From Pyxidicoccus xibeiensis (GTDB taxonomy: Bacteria; Myxococcota; Myxococcia; Myxococcales; Myxococcaceae): a stretch of DNA of 64,000 nt. The position numbers were made by a program, and so were the translations under genes. Under the pieces are notes generated by a model. The model made no database searches and was not told the origin of the DNA. It was given only the letters and a program-made list of their open reading frames with translations. Shown here one piece after another: positions 17,159 through 24,946 of this stretch (the first letter of the stretch is position 1; each line of letters opens with the position of its first letter). The stretch is taken from the NCBI RefSeq assembly GCF_024198175.1, contig NZ_JAJVKV010000008.1, forward strand, positions 1-64,000, read 5' to 3'.

Positions 17159-18805
17159 TTAGTGCGTGTTCAGCACGGCGACGTCGCAGGCGGTGAGCTC
17201 GCGGCTGTAGGTCCGGACATCGTCGAACGAAGCCGGAATGCTGTAGAAGCCGCCCAGGCAGGTCGGCAGCCTGCGGCCGATGCGGAACGAATTGGCGCCC
17301 GTGAGGTTCGTCGGCGCAGCGCTGGTCGCGGAGCCGACCAGCACGCCGTCAATGTACACTTTGAGCGAGGTCCCGCTGCGGGTATAGGCGACGTGGTGCC
17401 AGCTGCCGTTGTTGAGCGGCGATGGAGAGACATTGACGCCTGCACCGTTGGTGCCTGCCGCGTCCTCGTAGATCTCGAGCGACGCTTCCGAGGTGCTGCC
17501 GCTGAGCCTTGCCGAGAGGTAGTTGCCTGCGCTCCCGGCCACCCGGTTCCCGATGAGATCTCCGCTGCCGGGGCCGTTGAAGGTCGTCTTCAGCCAATAG
17601 CTCACTGTGAAGGCGCCCGTCCCGAATTGCCCGGGCGCGAGGCCGAAGTCGACGTGGGCGTTGAGATCGCACTGCTGGGTGGGCGTGAGCGTGATGGCGC
17701 CGGAGCCGTCGAAGCTGACCGTCCGCGACGCCGAGCTGCCCAGCGTTCCGTTCGACGTGCCCGCCGAGTCCAGGGCCGTGCTGCCGCTGGCCTCGTCGAA
17801 GGTCCACTGGTGGGCCAGGTTGCTGGTCGTGTCGCCGACGAGCGGGCCACCGGTGCAGACCCCCTCCTGGCAGGTGTCCGGCTGGGTGCATGCGTTGCCG
17901 TCGCTGCACGCTGTTCCATTGGGGGCCGCCGGATTGGAGCACTGCCCGGTCGACGGATTACAGGTTCCTGCGACATGGCACGCGTCGAGAGGCGCGCAGA
18001 CCACCCCCGCGCAGAGGTCGGGCTCGCAGGTGTAGCTCCCGGGCGTGTTGACGCAGATTTCACCCGGCTGGCAGTTCGCCGTCCCGTCGGCGCACTCGTC
18101 GATGTCGGTGCAGATGCTCGGCTGTCCCGTGCAGGTGTAGCCCGGCTCCACTTCGCAGACGCTGTTGCAGCCGTCTCCAGAGAGTTGATTGCCGTCGTCA
18201 CAGATTTCGAATCCGCCCAGCACTCCATCACCACAGATGGGCCGCAGCGACGTCTCCACCGCGTCCACCAGGTAGAGCGCGAGCACCGCGCCTCTCAGGC
18301 GCACGTAGCGATAGGGCTTGTTGCCCGGGTACGCCGCCACCGCCACATGCGTCCCCAGTCCCAGCTCCACCAGGTGCAGCGGGCTGGAGCCAATGAGCGT
18401 CCCATCCGCCTTCAGGAAGTCCACCTGCGCCACCAGCGCCAGTGACAGGCCCTGGTAATAGACGCGCAGGTCGCCGGTGCCTTCCTCGCCCGCACCCAGG
18501 TCCAGCACCAGCGCCGTGTTGAGCAGGCCCAGCAGCGTCGCCGCCTTCCCGTCCGGCGCGCCCAGCGCCGCGCTCGCGTTGAGCACCGTCGCCGTGGTGC
18601 CCGGCGCCACCGCGTCCGCATACGGGTCCCACGTCAGCGAGGCTTCCGGGCTCGTACGCGTCAACGCCGCATCGCCCCCTCGCAACGCCCCCTCGCTTCC
18701 GGGACGTACACCTTCGTCGAGAGGCTCCACACCGCAAGACCCCAGCAACAATGCCAACGTCGTTCCCAGCCCCCACGACAACAGCGCATCTGTACGGCTT
18801 CTCAT
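17159..18805 (-). CDS. Lipoprotein with DUF4215/EGF-like Cys-rich repeats and a LamG domain
   Basis: The 548-residue protein has a signal peptide and lipobox LLLGSC (Cys24). Residues ~55-190 form a beta-rich domain (ALVLDLGAGEEGTGDLRVYYQGL). Next come ICGDGVLGGFEICDDGNQLSGDGCNSVCEVEPGYTC, a typical DUF4215 myxobacterial cysteine-rich repeat, and an EGF-like stretch (DIDECADGTANCQPGEICVNTPGSYTC). The C-terminal ~215 residues match the LamG/concanavalin fold (LAHQWTFDEASGSTALDSAG, GSWHHVAYTRSGTSLKVYIDG, FDDVRTYSREL). Likely a surface adhesin. It follows the subtilisin gene on the same strand with a 115 bp gap. Confidence 0.85.
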   Translation of the reverse strand: MRSRTDALLSWGLGTTLALLLGSCGVEPLDEGVRPGSEGALRGGDAALTRTSPEASLTWDPYADAVAPGTTATVLNASAALGAPDGKAATLLGLLNTALVLDLGAGEEGTGDLRVYYQGLSLALVAQVDFLKADGTLIGSSPLHLVELGLGTHVAVAAYPGNKPYRYVRLRGAVLALYLVDAVETSLRPICGDGVLGGFEICDDGNQLSGDGCNSVCEVEPGYTCTGQPSICTDIDECADGTANCQPGEICVNTPGSYTCEPDLCAGVVCAPLDACHVAGTCNPSTGQCSNPAAPNGTACSDGNACTQPDTCQEGVCTGGPLVGDTTSNLAHQWTFDEASGSTALDSAGTSNGTLGSSASRTVSFDGSGAITLTPTQQCDLNAHVDFGLAPGQFGTGAFTVSYWLKTTFNGPGSGDLIGNRVAGSAGNYLSARLSGSTSEASLEIYEDAAGTNGAGVNVSPSPLNNGSWHHVAYTRSGTSLKVYIDGVLVGSATSAAPTNLTGANSFRIGRRLPTCLGGFYSIPASFDDVRTYSRELTACDVAVLNTH

Positions 18806-18920
18806 TGGATGTCTCCCTAGAAAAAGTCAGTCCAGCCCCGCGCCCGTCTCTCGCGAACGGCACGCAGACAACAGCCCCACGGCGGCACCGGCCGGCCGTG
18901 GGGCTCACTGCATTGCTACG

Positions 18921-20780
18921 TCACGGTCCGACGAAGCGCTGGATTTCGGCGTTGCCTCCGATGCCCCACACCGTTCCGTCCGCGGCGGCGGAGATCTGGT
19001 AGAGCGAGCCGAGCACGGGCGCCCAGTTCGAGCCGTTGAACTTGAACACGCGATTGCTCGGGTCGAGGCCCCAGATGTTGGAGGCATTGCCGACGGACAC
19101 GTAGATCATGCCGGCCGGCCGGGTGAACGCGTTCCACGAGGTGCCATTCCACTCGAGGACGCGCAGGTCATCCGCCGGGTTGGTGGCCCACAGCACGCCG
19201 TCCTCACCCACGGAGATGCGGTCGACGCTGCCGATCTTCTTCTCCCAGGCCGAGCCCGTGTACCGGTACAGATAGCCGGCCGTGTCCAGGCCCCACACGG
19301 TGTTCGCATTGGCGAGGGTGACCTGCTTCATCCCATTCGGGATGTTGAAGAAGGTCCACGCGGTGCCGGTCCACCGCAGCACGCGCATGTTGTCCGGCGG
19401 GTGGGTGGCCCACAGCGTGCCATCCGACGACGCGGAGAGCTCGCTCACGCAGCAGCGCTGGAAGTCCCAGCCGGAGCCGTTCCACTTGTAGTGCCGCCCC
19501 GCCGTGTCGAGCAGCCAGATCTGGTTCGCGCTCCCGACGGCGACCTGCTTCGGCGTGACGCCCGGCGGCGGGGGCACCACCTCGAACGGGACGAGCAGTG
19601 AGTAGAGGAACCGGTTGGGAGAGCCCTTCGGGTCCTGGATGACGTTCTGGGTGCTGCCGTCCAGGAGCGCCTGCGCCACGGTGGCCGGAGTGGCGGTGGG
19701 GAACTTCTGGAGGTACAGCGCGGCCACGCCGGTCACGTGGGGAGCGGCCATGGAGGTGCCGTCCAGGCTGGCGGTGTCGGTGTCCCCGGTGTACCAGGCG
19801 GAGACGATGTCCACGCCCGGCGCGAAGAGGTCCACGCAGGTCCCCCAGTTGGAGAACCAGCCCCGTGTGTCATTGATGTCCGACGCGGCCACGGTCAGCG
19901 CCTCGCTGGCACGCGCGGGACTCCTGCCGCACGCGTCCGCGTCCTGGTTGCTCGCGGTGACGACGTACGTCACTCCGGCCGCGATGGAGCCACGCACGGC
20001 GTCGTCGAGGAGCGAGTATGCGCTGGAGCTCAGGCTCATGTTGGCCACCGCGGGCTTCTGGTGGTTCTTCGTCACCCAGTCGACGGCGGATATGATGCCG
20101 CTGATGCTCCCGCTTCCGTTACAGTCGAACACGCGCACGGCATGGAGCTTCACGCCCTTGGCCACACCGTAGGTGGTGCCTCCGATGCTGCCGGCCACGT
20201 GGGTGCCGTGTCCGTCGCAGTCATCCGTGCCGCGTCCGTCGTTGATGGCCGTGAAGGCTGGGGTGACCCGCCCGCCGAAGTCCGCGTGCGAGGCGCGGAT
20301 GCCCGTGTCGAGGACATAGACATTCACGCCCTGGCCCGTGGTGGACTGCACGTAGCGCTGGTCATATACGCGCGCGTGCGTATCGATGCGGTCCAGGCCC
20401 CATGGGGGGGTGGTCTGCACGGCGTCCGGTTCGATGCTTCCGTCCTGACCCACCGACTTCACGCGCGGGTCCGTGGCGATGGCGACGGCCCGGCCGTCAT
20501 TCAGCCCGCTGGCGGCGAAGCCCAGCAGGCTCCCGTCATAGACGTACAGCAGCGTTGTGTGGGGGTGCCTGGTCAACTCCTGTGCCACGGCCGGTGCCTC
20601 GGCCGGCGTCACCTTGGTTTTGTCGAAGGTGAAGATGTACTGACCTGCGATGGGGTTTGCCGGCCGCTCGATTGCGGGTACCGAATTCGGGCGGTCGGCT
20701 CCTGCCTGTGCACCGATACTGGTGGCGAGCAGCAGTCCCAGTGACAGACGCTGCGCCAGGAGACTCAGCTTCGACGACAT
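18921..20780 (-). CDS. Secreted subtilisin-family (S8, proteinase K-like) protease with tectonin-like C-terminus
   Basis: The 619-residue protein has a signal peptide (cleavage near residue 27, GAQA) and an I9-type propeptide (~45-115, YIFTFDKTKVTPAEAP). The S8 catalytic domain shows Asp158 (YVLDTGI), His191 (DCDGHGTHVAGS), oxyanion Asn278 and Ser343 (DGTSMAAPHV), so it should be active. Residues ~405-619 are repeated units of the form VSVGNASNIWGLDPSNRVFKFNGSNW, a tectonin-type beta-propeller. That domain probably binds lipopolysaccharide or another surface glycan and targets the protease. Start ATG 20780 gives the signal peptide directly. Confidence 0.93.
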   Translation of the reverse strand: MSSKLSLLAQRLSLGLLLATSIGAQAGADRPNSVPAIERPANPIAGQYIFTFDKTKVTPAEAPAVAQELTRHPHTTLLYVYDGSLLGFAASGLNDGRAVAIATDPRVKSVGQDGSIEPDAVQTTPPWGLDRIDTHARVYDQRYVQSTTGQGVNVYVLDTGIRASHADFGGRVTPAFTAINDGRGTDDCDGHGTHVAGSIGGTTYGVAKGVKLHAVRVFDCNGSGSISGIISAVDWVTKNHQKPAVANMSLSSSAYSLLDDAVRGSIAAGVTYVVTASNQDADACGRSPARASEALTVAASDINDTRGWFSNWGTCVDLFAPGVDIVSAWYTGDTDTASLDGTSMAAPHVTGVAALYLQKFPTATPATVAQALLDGSTQNVIQDPKGSPNRFLYSLLVPFEVVPPPPGVTPKQVAVGSANQIWLLDTAGRHYKWNGSGWDFQRCCVSELSASSDGTLWATHPPDNMRVLRWTGTAWTFFNIPNGMKQVTLANANTVWGLDTAGYLYRYTGSAWEKKIGSVDRISVGEDGVLWATNPADDLRVLEWNGTSWNAFTRPAGMIYVSVGNASNIWGLDPSNRVFKFNGSNWAPVLGSLYQISAAADGTVWGIGGNAEIQRFVGP

Positions 20781-20915
20781 GTGTAGCCTCTTCGTGTGGG
20801 GGTGTGGTCCGGAGGCATTTCAAATCCCAGGCCAGACTTCACTCCCTGTGAAGTCGCGAGGTCGCAGAGTATTGGCGCGCGGCTCGACGCCTGGATCTCT
20901 AGATTCGCGAGGCGC

Positions 20916-21072
20916 GGACACGTCAAAGCGCAGGGGCGAGGCTCGGGCTGACACGTCAGTGCAGACACATACGGGGAAGCCACGGGGTCCGGACTGACAC
21001 GCCAGTGCATATGCAACGGGGAAACCGAGGCCGGGAACCAAGGCTGATACCGGTTCCCGGCTGGGCGTGTCA
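20916..21072. repeat. Cluster of TGACACG(T/C)C motifs upstream of the protease gene
   Basis: GACACGTCA occurs at 20917-20925 and 20950-20958. GACACGCCA is at 20996-21004. The inverted form GGCGTGTCA is at 21064-21072. Two copies extend to a shared 15-mer, CTGACACG(T/C)CAGTGCA, at 20948-20962 and 20994-21008, and both are followed by a CGGGGAA(G/A)CC stretch. CTGACACGTCAG is a near-palindrome. They may be regulator-binding repeats for the subtilisin gene. Confidence 0.55.
21030..21061. repeat. Perfect 10-bp inverted repeat
   Basis: GCCGGGAACC (21030-21039) and GGTTCCCGGC (21052-21061) pair perfectly around a 12-nt loop. It has no T-run and is not next to a gene end. Confidence 0.6.
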
Positions 21073-21650
21073 GGGAGCCCGTGTGAGCGTCACCCGCTGC
21101 AACCCTTCCCCCACACAGTTCCGAACCTGACGCCGACCCGCTTCATCGGCCCGGGAGACTTCGGCCAGGTGCGCTGCGATGTCCTTCGCAACGCCCATGG
21201 CACGGTGTGGCGCTGGTGGTGGAGTGCGACTTCTCACCAGGGCAGACGGGGACTACCGGGCGAGGGACTGTTGCTCGGTGAGGCAGGGCTCCCTCTTCTC
21301 GGGGGGACGAGGAACAGCGCAACCGACGCCAGCGCCCTACCGCCGCAACGCGAACTTTTCTCACGTCACTCTGGCCATCGTGGACTTCGACGGTGAAACG
21401 CAGGCCGCACCGCGAAGCCCGTCCGCTACCGCGGCGTCTTCCCGGTCAGTGGGCCCGTGCCCGTTGACTCGGCGAGCCGCTGGTCCGAGCGCCTTTGGCC
21501 GCGCCTCATGCAGTGCGTGGGGCTCGGGGCCTGACGGAAGCCACGTTGAAGGCCGATATCGCCGAGCGTCCCAACCCTCCAGTTCCACGCCGCTCCGGCC
21601 AACGACGCCGGAGGGGCACAGAGGGCACATAGGGGGTCGAAGGAAAAAGA

Positions 21651-21684
21651 AAAGCCCAGCAACCCCTGAGGAGTGCTGGGCTTT
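21651..21684 (-). terminator. Strong Rho-independent terminator
   Basis: AAAGCCCAGCA (21651-21661) pairs perfectly with TGCTGGGCTTT (21674-21684) around a 12-nt loop. On the minus strand a T-rich tract (TTTTCTTTTTCC) follows. It has the form of a terminator behind a tRNA gene and would also end the caspase operon. Confidence 0.85.
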
Positions 21685-21687
21685 CAA

Positions 21688-21713
21688 TGGCGAGGAGTGC
21701 GGGACTTGAACCC
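21688..21713 (-). tRNA. Partial tRNA 3' end (T-loop, acceptor strand, CCA)
   Basis: On the minus strand the sequence is GGGTTCAAGTCCCGC, then ACTCCTC, then discriminator G and CCA. It contains a canonical T-loop (TTCAAGT), a 3' T-stem strand CCCGC, a 7-nt acceptor strand and an encoded CCA. Only three T-stem pairs (GGG/CCC) form. Upstream of that the sequence no longer pairs, and no D-arm, anticodon arm or 5' acceptor GAGGAGT is present. This is therefore a 3' fragment of a tRNA gene with its native terminator 4 bp behind. Such fragments commonly mark integration (att) sites of mobile elements. The amino acid identity cannot be told. Confidence 0.65.
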
Positions 21714-21744
21714 TTGGCCGTTTGCGTAGAGCGGCCGCGGCGGC

Positions 21745-23583
21745 TCACTCCGTGAAGGTGGCGCTCCCCGTGCGCATCCGCTTCACGTCCATCACGCCCA
21801 GGGTGTCGTTGCGGGTCGGGTGTGCGACTGCCGCGAAGCGCACGTTCAGGGTTCCCACGTAGTCTATCTTGTCGAAGGTGAACTCGAGGTCGTTGGTGCT
21901 CCCCGAGTAGAGCGGGAAGGCGTCGGCCGACTCACTCAGCCACAGGTCGTACCGCGTGGCGCGAGCCGCACGCGTCCAGCTCGCGCTGAAGGAAGAGCCC
22001 GTCGGACGGCTGAGCTCGCCCTCCAGCGTCAGGTCGAACTCTCCCGGCAGCGTGAGCGTCCTGCAGAGCACGTTGCCCCCACGCATCACGCGCATCTCCA
22101 CCGACTCGCCGAACCCATGACCCGACATCGAGATGAACACGTTGTGGAAGGCGCCTTCCTGCAGCATGTATGGCACGTCCATGCCGGCAAGCATCACCCT
22201 CGCATCCGTCACGTGCTCGTCGTTGTCCTTGACCTCGACGCGCAGGTCGCTCGACTGCCACATGAAGTCGGCGTCGTAGTGCTCGAACGAGCCCTCCACG
22301 GTGAGGTGACTGCCGCTCGTCACCGTGTCGCACGGCGTGAAGGAGATGGGCACTTCCTGGCTCCGCCGCACCACCAGGCTGTTGTCCACCTCCACCGCCA
22401 CGACGCGCAGGGTCGCCGCGCCGCCATGCAGCCGGGGCGTGAGCTTCGTCCGGCGGTCCGCCGTCCCTTCGGACGCGAGCACCTGGCCATCCGCGCGCAC
22501 GCTCACCTCGTAGCGCCGCGCACCCTTCGACTCCGTCCACGCCGCCTGCACGGCCTCGCCGGGGCTGTAGCTCATGGGCACGGTGGGCCAGGTCACCTCG
22601 AAGCGGGCCGGCACCATCACCGTCCGGGTGACCTCGTCGTTGCCCTGCCGCGCCGTCACCGCGACGAGGCCTCCGTCGAGCAGGCCCGACGCGTCGTCGA
22701 TGTGGAGCGTGTAGCGCTTGCGCTCCTCGTCGTAGCTGGCGACCTGGTCGAACACCCGCACCTGGGCGTCACCCGCGGCCACGCCGTCCCGGCGCACATC
22801 GAAGGAGAGGTCGGCCTGGGTGCCATTGAAGGAGAGCTCTCCGGTGAGCAGGAGCGCGCCCTCGGCTGGCTCGTCACCTCCGAGTCCGCACGGAGCCTGC
22901 TCCGTGGTGTCGTCCCATGCGGCCTCGCAGACGAACGCGTCGAGCAGCGGGTCGTTGCGCAGCACCACGGGGATGGACGTGGTGAGCGGCACCACGTTGG
23001 AGGTGAGGTTGTCGTCGAGCCGCACCAGGTTGAAGCCCTGCTGCAGGCCGGTCGCGGGGGCCTGCGCGGAGTCGAGGTACATCACCATGAAGGCGGGCGG
23101 CCGGGTCCACTCGAGCGAGGCCCCCAGCACGCGGTCCACCGGGGTGCCTTCCGCACGGATGGTGTCCAGCTTCCCGTTGCCGTTGCGGTCGTTGTACGCG
23201 AGCACGATGCCCACCGAGCCCTTGCCCCGCATGCCGTCGCCCAGCTCCACCAGCGCCTCCGCTGGCGGCGCGGCCGTCACGTCGAAGGTGTAGCTCACGG
23301 GGAAGCCGCCCGTGTACGCCACGTCCTCGGTGACGATGCTCACGGGCTTGCTCACGGGGCCGGACTGCTCGGTGAGCAGCGAGGGGTACCACGCGAGCGC
23401 GAGGCGGACCGGCTCGTTTACCTGACTCTTCGAGTCCAACGCGAGCCGTCCCTGGAGCGTGGCCAGCGGCTTCCCGGCGGGCGGCGGCGGCTTCGGCTCG
23501 GGCGTGTTGTCGCCGCAGGCGGTGGAGAGCGTGAGCAGCGAGAGCAGCAGGGTGTTGCGGGTGCGGCGGCGTGGGGTGGTCAT
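21745..23583 (-). CDS. Large lipoprotein of the caspase operon (paralog 1)
   Basis: ATG 23583 gives 612 residues with a signal peptide and lipobox LTLSTAC (Cys23). The first ~210 mature residues mirror the following paralog: PLATLQGRLAL, VRLALAWYPSL, EDVAYTGGFPVSYTFDV, GIVLAYNDRNGNGKLD, ATGLQQGFNLVRL and CEAAWDD..APCGL. The remaining ~350 residues are all-beta Ig-like segments (YSPGEAVQAAWTESKGARRYEVSV and similar). No enzymatic motif is seen. It is the last gene of the operon, 98 bp after the preceding lipoprotein. An N-terminal extension in the same open frame was rejected because it passes through the neighbouring gene and lacks a signal peptide. Likely an outer-membrane lipoprotein partner of the caspase-like protein. 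Confidence 0.8.
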   Translation of the reverse strand: MTTPRRRTRNTLLLSLLTLSTACGDNTPEPKPPPPAGKPLATLQGRLALDSKSQVNEPVRLALAWYPSLLTEQSGPVSKPVSIVTEDVAYTGGFPVSYTFDVTAAPPAEALVELGDGMRGKGSVGIVLAYNDRNGNGKLDTIRAEGTPVDRVLGASLEWTRPPAFMVMYLDSAQAPATGLQQGFNLVRLDDNLTSNVVPLTTSIPVVLRNDPLLDAFVCEAAWDDTTEQAPCGLGGDEPAEGALLLTGELSFNGTQADLSFDVRRDGVAAGDAQVRVFDQVASYDEERKRYTLHIDDASGLLDGGLVAVTARQGNDEVTRTVMVPARFEVTWPTVPMSYSPGEAVQAAWTESKGARRYEVSVRADGQVLASEGTADRRTKLTPRLHGGAATLRVVAVEVDNSLVVRRSQEVPISFTPCDTVTSGSHLTVEGSFEHYDADFMWQSSDLRVEVKDNDEHVTDARVMLAGMDVPYMLQEGAFHNVFISMSGHGFGESVEMRVMRGGNVLCRTLTLPGEFDLTLEGELSRPTGSSFSASWTRAARATRYDLWLSESADAFPLYSGSTNDLEFTFDKIDYVGTLNVRFAAVAHPTRNDTLGVMDVKRMRTGSATFTE

Positions 23584-23681
23584 TTGAAGCTCCGGTTGGA
23601 AGAAGGCCCCACCGTCTGGGGCGCTCATGTCTTCAAGACCGGGCAGGCATTTATTTATGGGAACACCCCCCCACGGATTTT

Positions 23682-24932
23682 TCAGGGCACCCAGGTGACG
23701 GGGCGGATTCGCACGGACTCCATCCGGACCCAGCCCAGCCGTGAGGCGTCCGCGGACCGCGCCACGGCGCCGACGCGGAGCGTGGCGGGGCCCACGTACG
23801 ACACGGGCAGCAGCGTCGCGCTCGAGTCGGTGCCGAAGGTCCGCGTCAGCGTCAGGCCGTCCGCATCGAGCAGCTCCGCGTCGTAGGCGTACGCCCCGGC
23901 GGAGGTCGTGCACTCCACCTGGAGCTGAGTACCGCTCCGCACCTGGGCTCCCGGGGCGGGCGTGGTGATGTCGAAGCTGTCGGGCATGGTGAGCAGGCGC
24001 CGGGTGACGGAGTCCCCCCAGCGCGCCACCAGCTCCACGGTGCCACCCTCGGTGAGCAGCGAGGAGTCCGCCTCTTCGAGGTGGTACGCGACGTGCCCGC
24101 GCACGTACGGCACCGGCCTGCCGCCGAGGGTGAGGGTGGCATCCTCCAGTTGCACGTCGTCGCGCGTGACGTAGAGGTTCACGAACGCCGCGCGGCCCGT
24201 GAGCGACACCTTGCCATCGACGATGAGCGTGCCAGGAGGTGGCGGGGGCGGCTCGAAGGAGAGTCCGCATGGAGGCTCCGACTCCGGCACGTCATCCCAC
24301 GCCAGCTCGCACACGAGCAGGTCCAGCTGGTCGCTGCCCGCGCTCAGGTCCAGGGGAATGGGCGTGTCGAGCGGCGCCACGCCACCTCCGTCCCGGGTGA
24401 GGTGCACGAGGTTGAAGCCACGCTGCAGGCCCGTGTCCGGCTCCTGCGCCTCTTCGAGGTAGAGCAGCACGTAGGAGTCGGCCCCGCCCCAGGAGGAGCC
24501 CACCACCCGGTCCTGCGTGGGCGTGCCACCGCTGGCGGGGAGCGGGTCGAGGCGCTGGTTTCCGTTCAGGTCGCGGTAGGCGAGCAGGAAGCCCGTCGCG
24601 GCACGCCCGCGGATGCGGCCGCCCACCGCCACGCGCGCGCTTGCCGGAGGCGGCTGGTGGAGGGGCAGCGCGAAGTCCGCGGGGAAGGTGGCCTGGAAGG
24701 GCACGTCCTCGGTGAGGATGGACGTGGGCGAGGTCGGCGACGCGGCGGAGTCGTCCACGATGCCGGGGTACCAAGCGAACGTCAGGCGCACCGCGCCGTC
24801 GGGCCGGTCGGTCGGGGAGAGGCTCGCCTGGCCACGGAGCGTGACGAGCGGCTCGCCCGCGTACGTCGTGTCCACGGGAGTACCGCACGCGGCGGCGAGG
24901 AGGAGGGAGACCAGCCCCAGCAGTCGGTGCAT
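23682..24932 (-). CDS. Lipoprotein of the caspase operon (paralog 2)
   Basis: ATG 24932 gives 416 residues with signal peptide and lipobox LLLAAAC (Cys16). Its N-terminal half is paralogous to the neighbouring 612-residue lipoprotein: LVTLRGQASLS, VRLTFAWYPGI, ILTEDVPFQATFPADF, GFLLAYRDLNGNQRLDPL, DTGLQRGFNLVHL and CELAWDD..PPCGL. A proline hinge (EPPPPPPG) leads to beta-rich C-terminal domains, shorter than in paralog 1. The GNxRLD/GNGKLD motif resembles a calcium-loop-like turn, but this is only a suggestion. The start is 14 bp after the caspase stop, so the genes are co-transcribed. Confidence 0.8.
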   Translation of the reverse strand: MHRLLGLVSLLLAAACGTPVDTTYAGEPLVTLRGQASLSPTDRPDGAVRLTFAWYPGIVDDSAASPTSPTSILTEDVPFQATFPADFALPLHQPPPASARVAVGGRIRGRAATGFLLAYRDLNGNQRLDPLPASGGTPTQDRVVGSSWGGADSYVLLYLEEAQEPDTGLQRGFNLVHLTRDGGGVAPLDTPIPLDLSAGSDQLDLLVCELAWDDVPESEPPCGLSFEPPPPPPGTLIVDGKVSLTGRAAFVNLYVTRDDVQLEDATLTLGGRPVPYVRGHVAYHLEEADSSLLTEGGTVELVARWGDSVTRRLLTMPDSFDITTPAPGAQVRSGTQLQVECTTSAGAYAYDAELLDADGLTLTRTFGTDSSATLLPVSYVGPATLRVGAVARSADASRLGWVRMESVRIRPVTWVP

Positions 24933-24946
24933 CACGGCATGTCCTC

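Larger units (their letters stand above)
20781..21744. other. 964-bp region without a supportable gene
   Basis: The region holds the subtilisin promoter side, a cluster of TGACACG motifs, one long hairpin and the tRNA fragment. Short open frames at 21067-21396 and 21179-21709 (plus strand) lack recognisable domains. Their composition does not look like the neighbouring genes. They may be decayed sequence. Confidence 0.5.

Noticed and set aside
21067..21640. Short plus-strand open frames in the gap
   Set aside because: No domain, poor codon use and no ribosome site; they do not support a gene.
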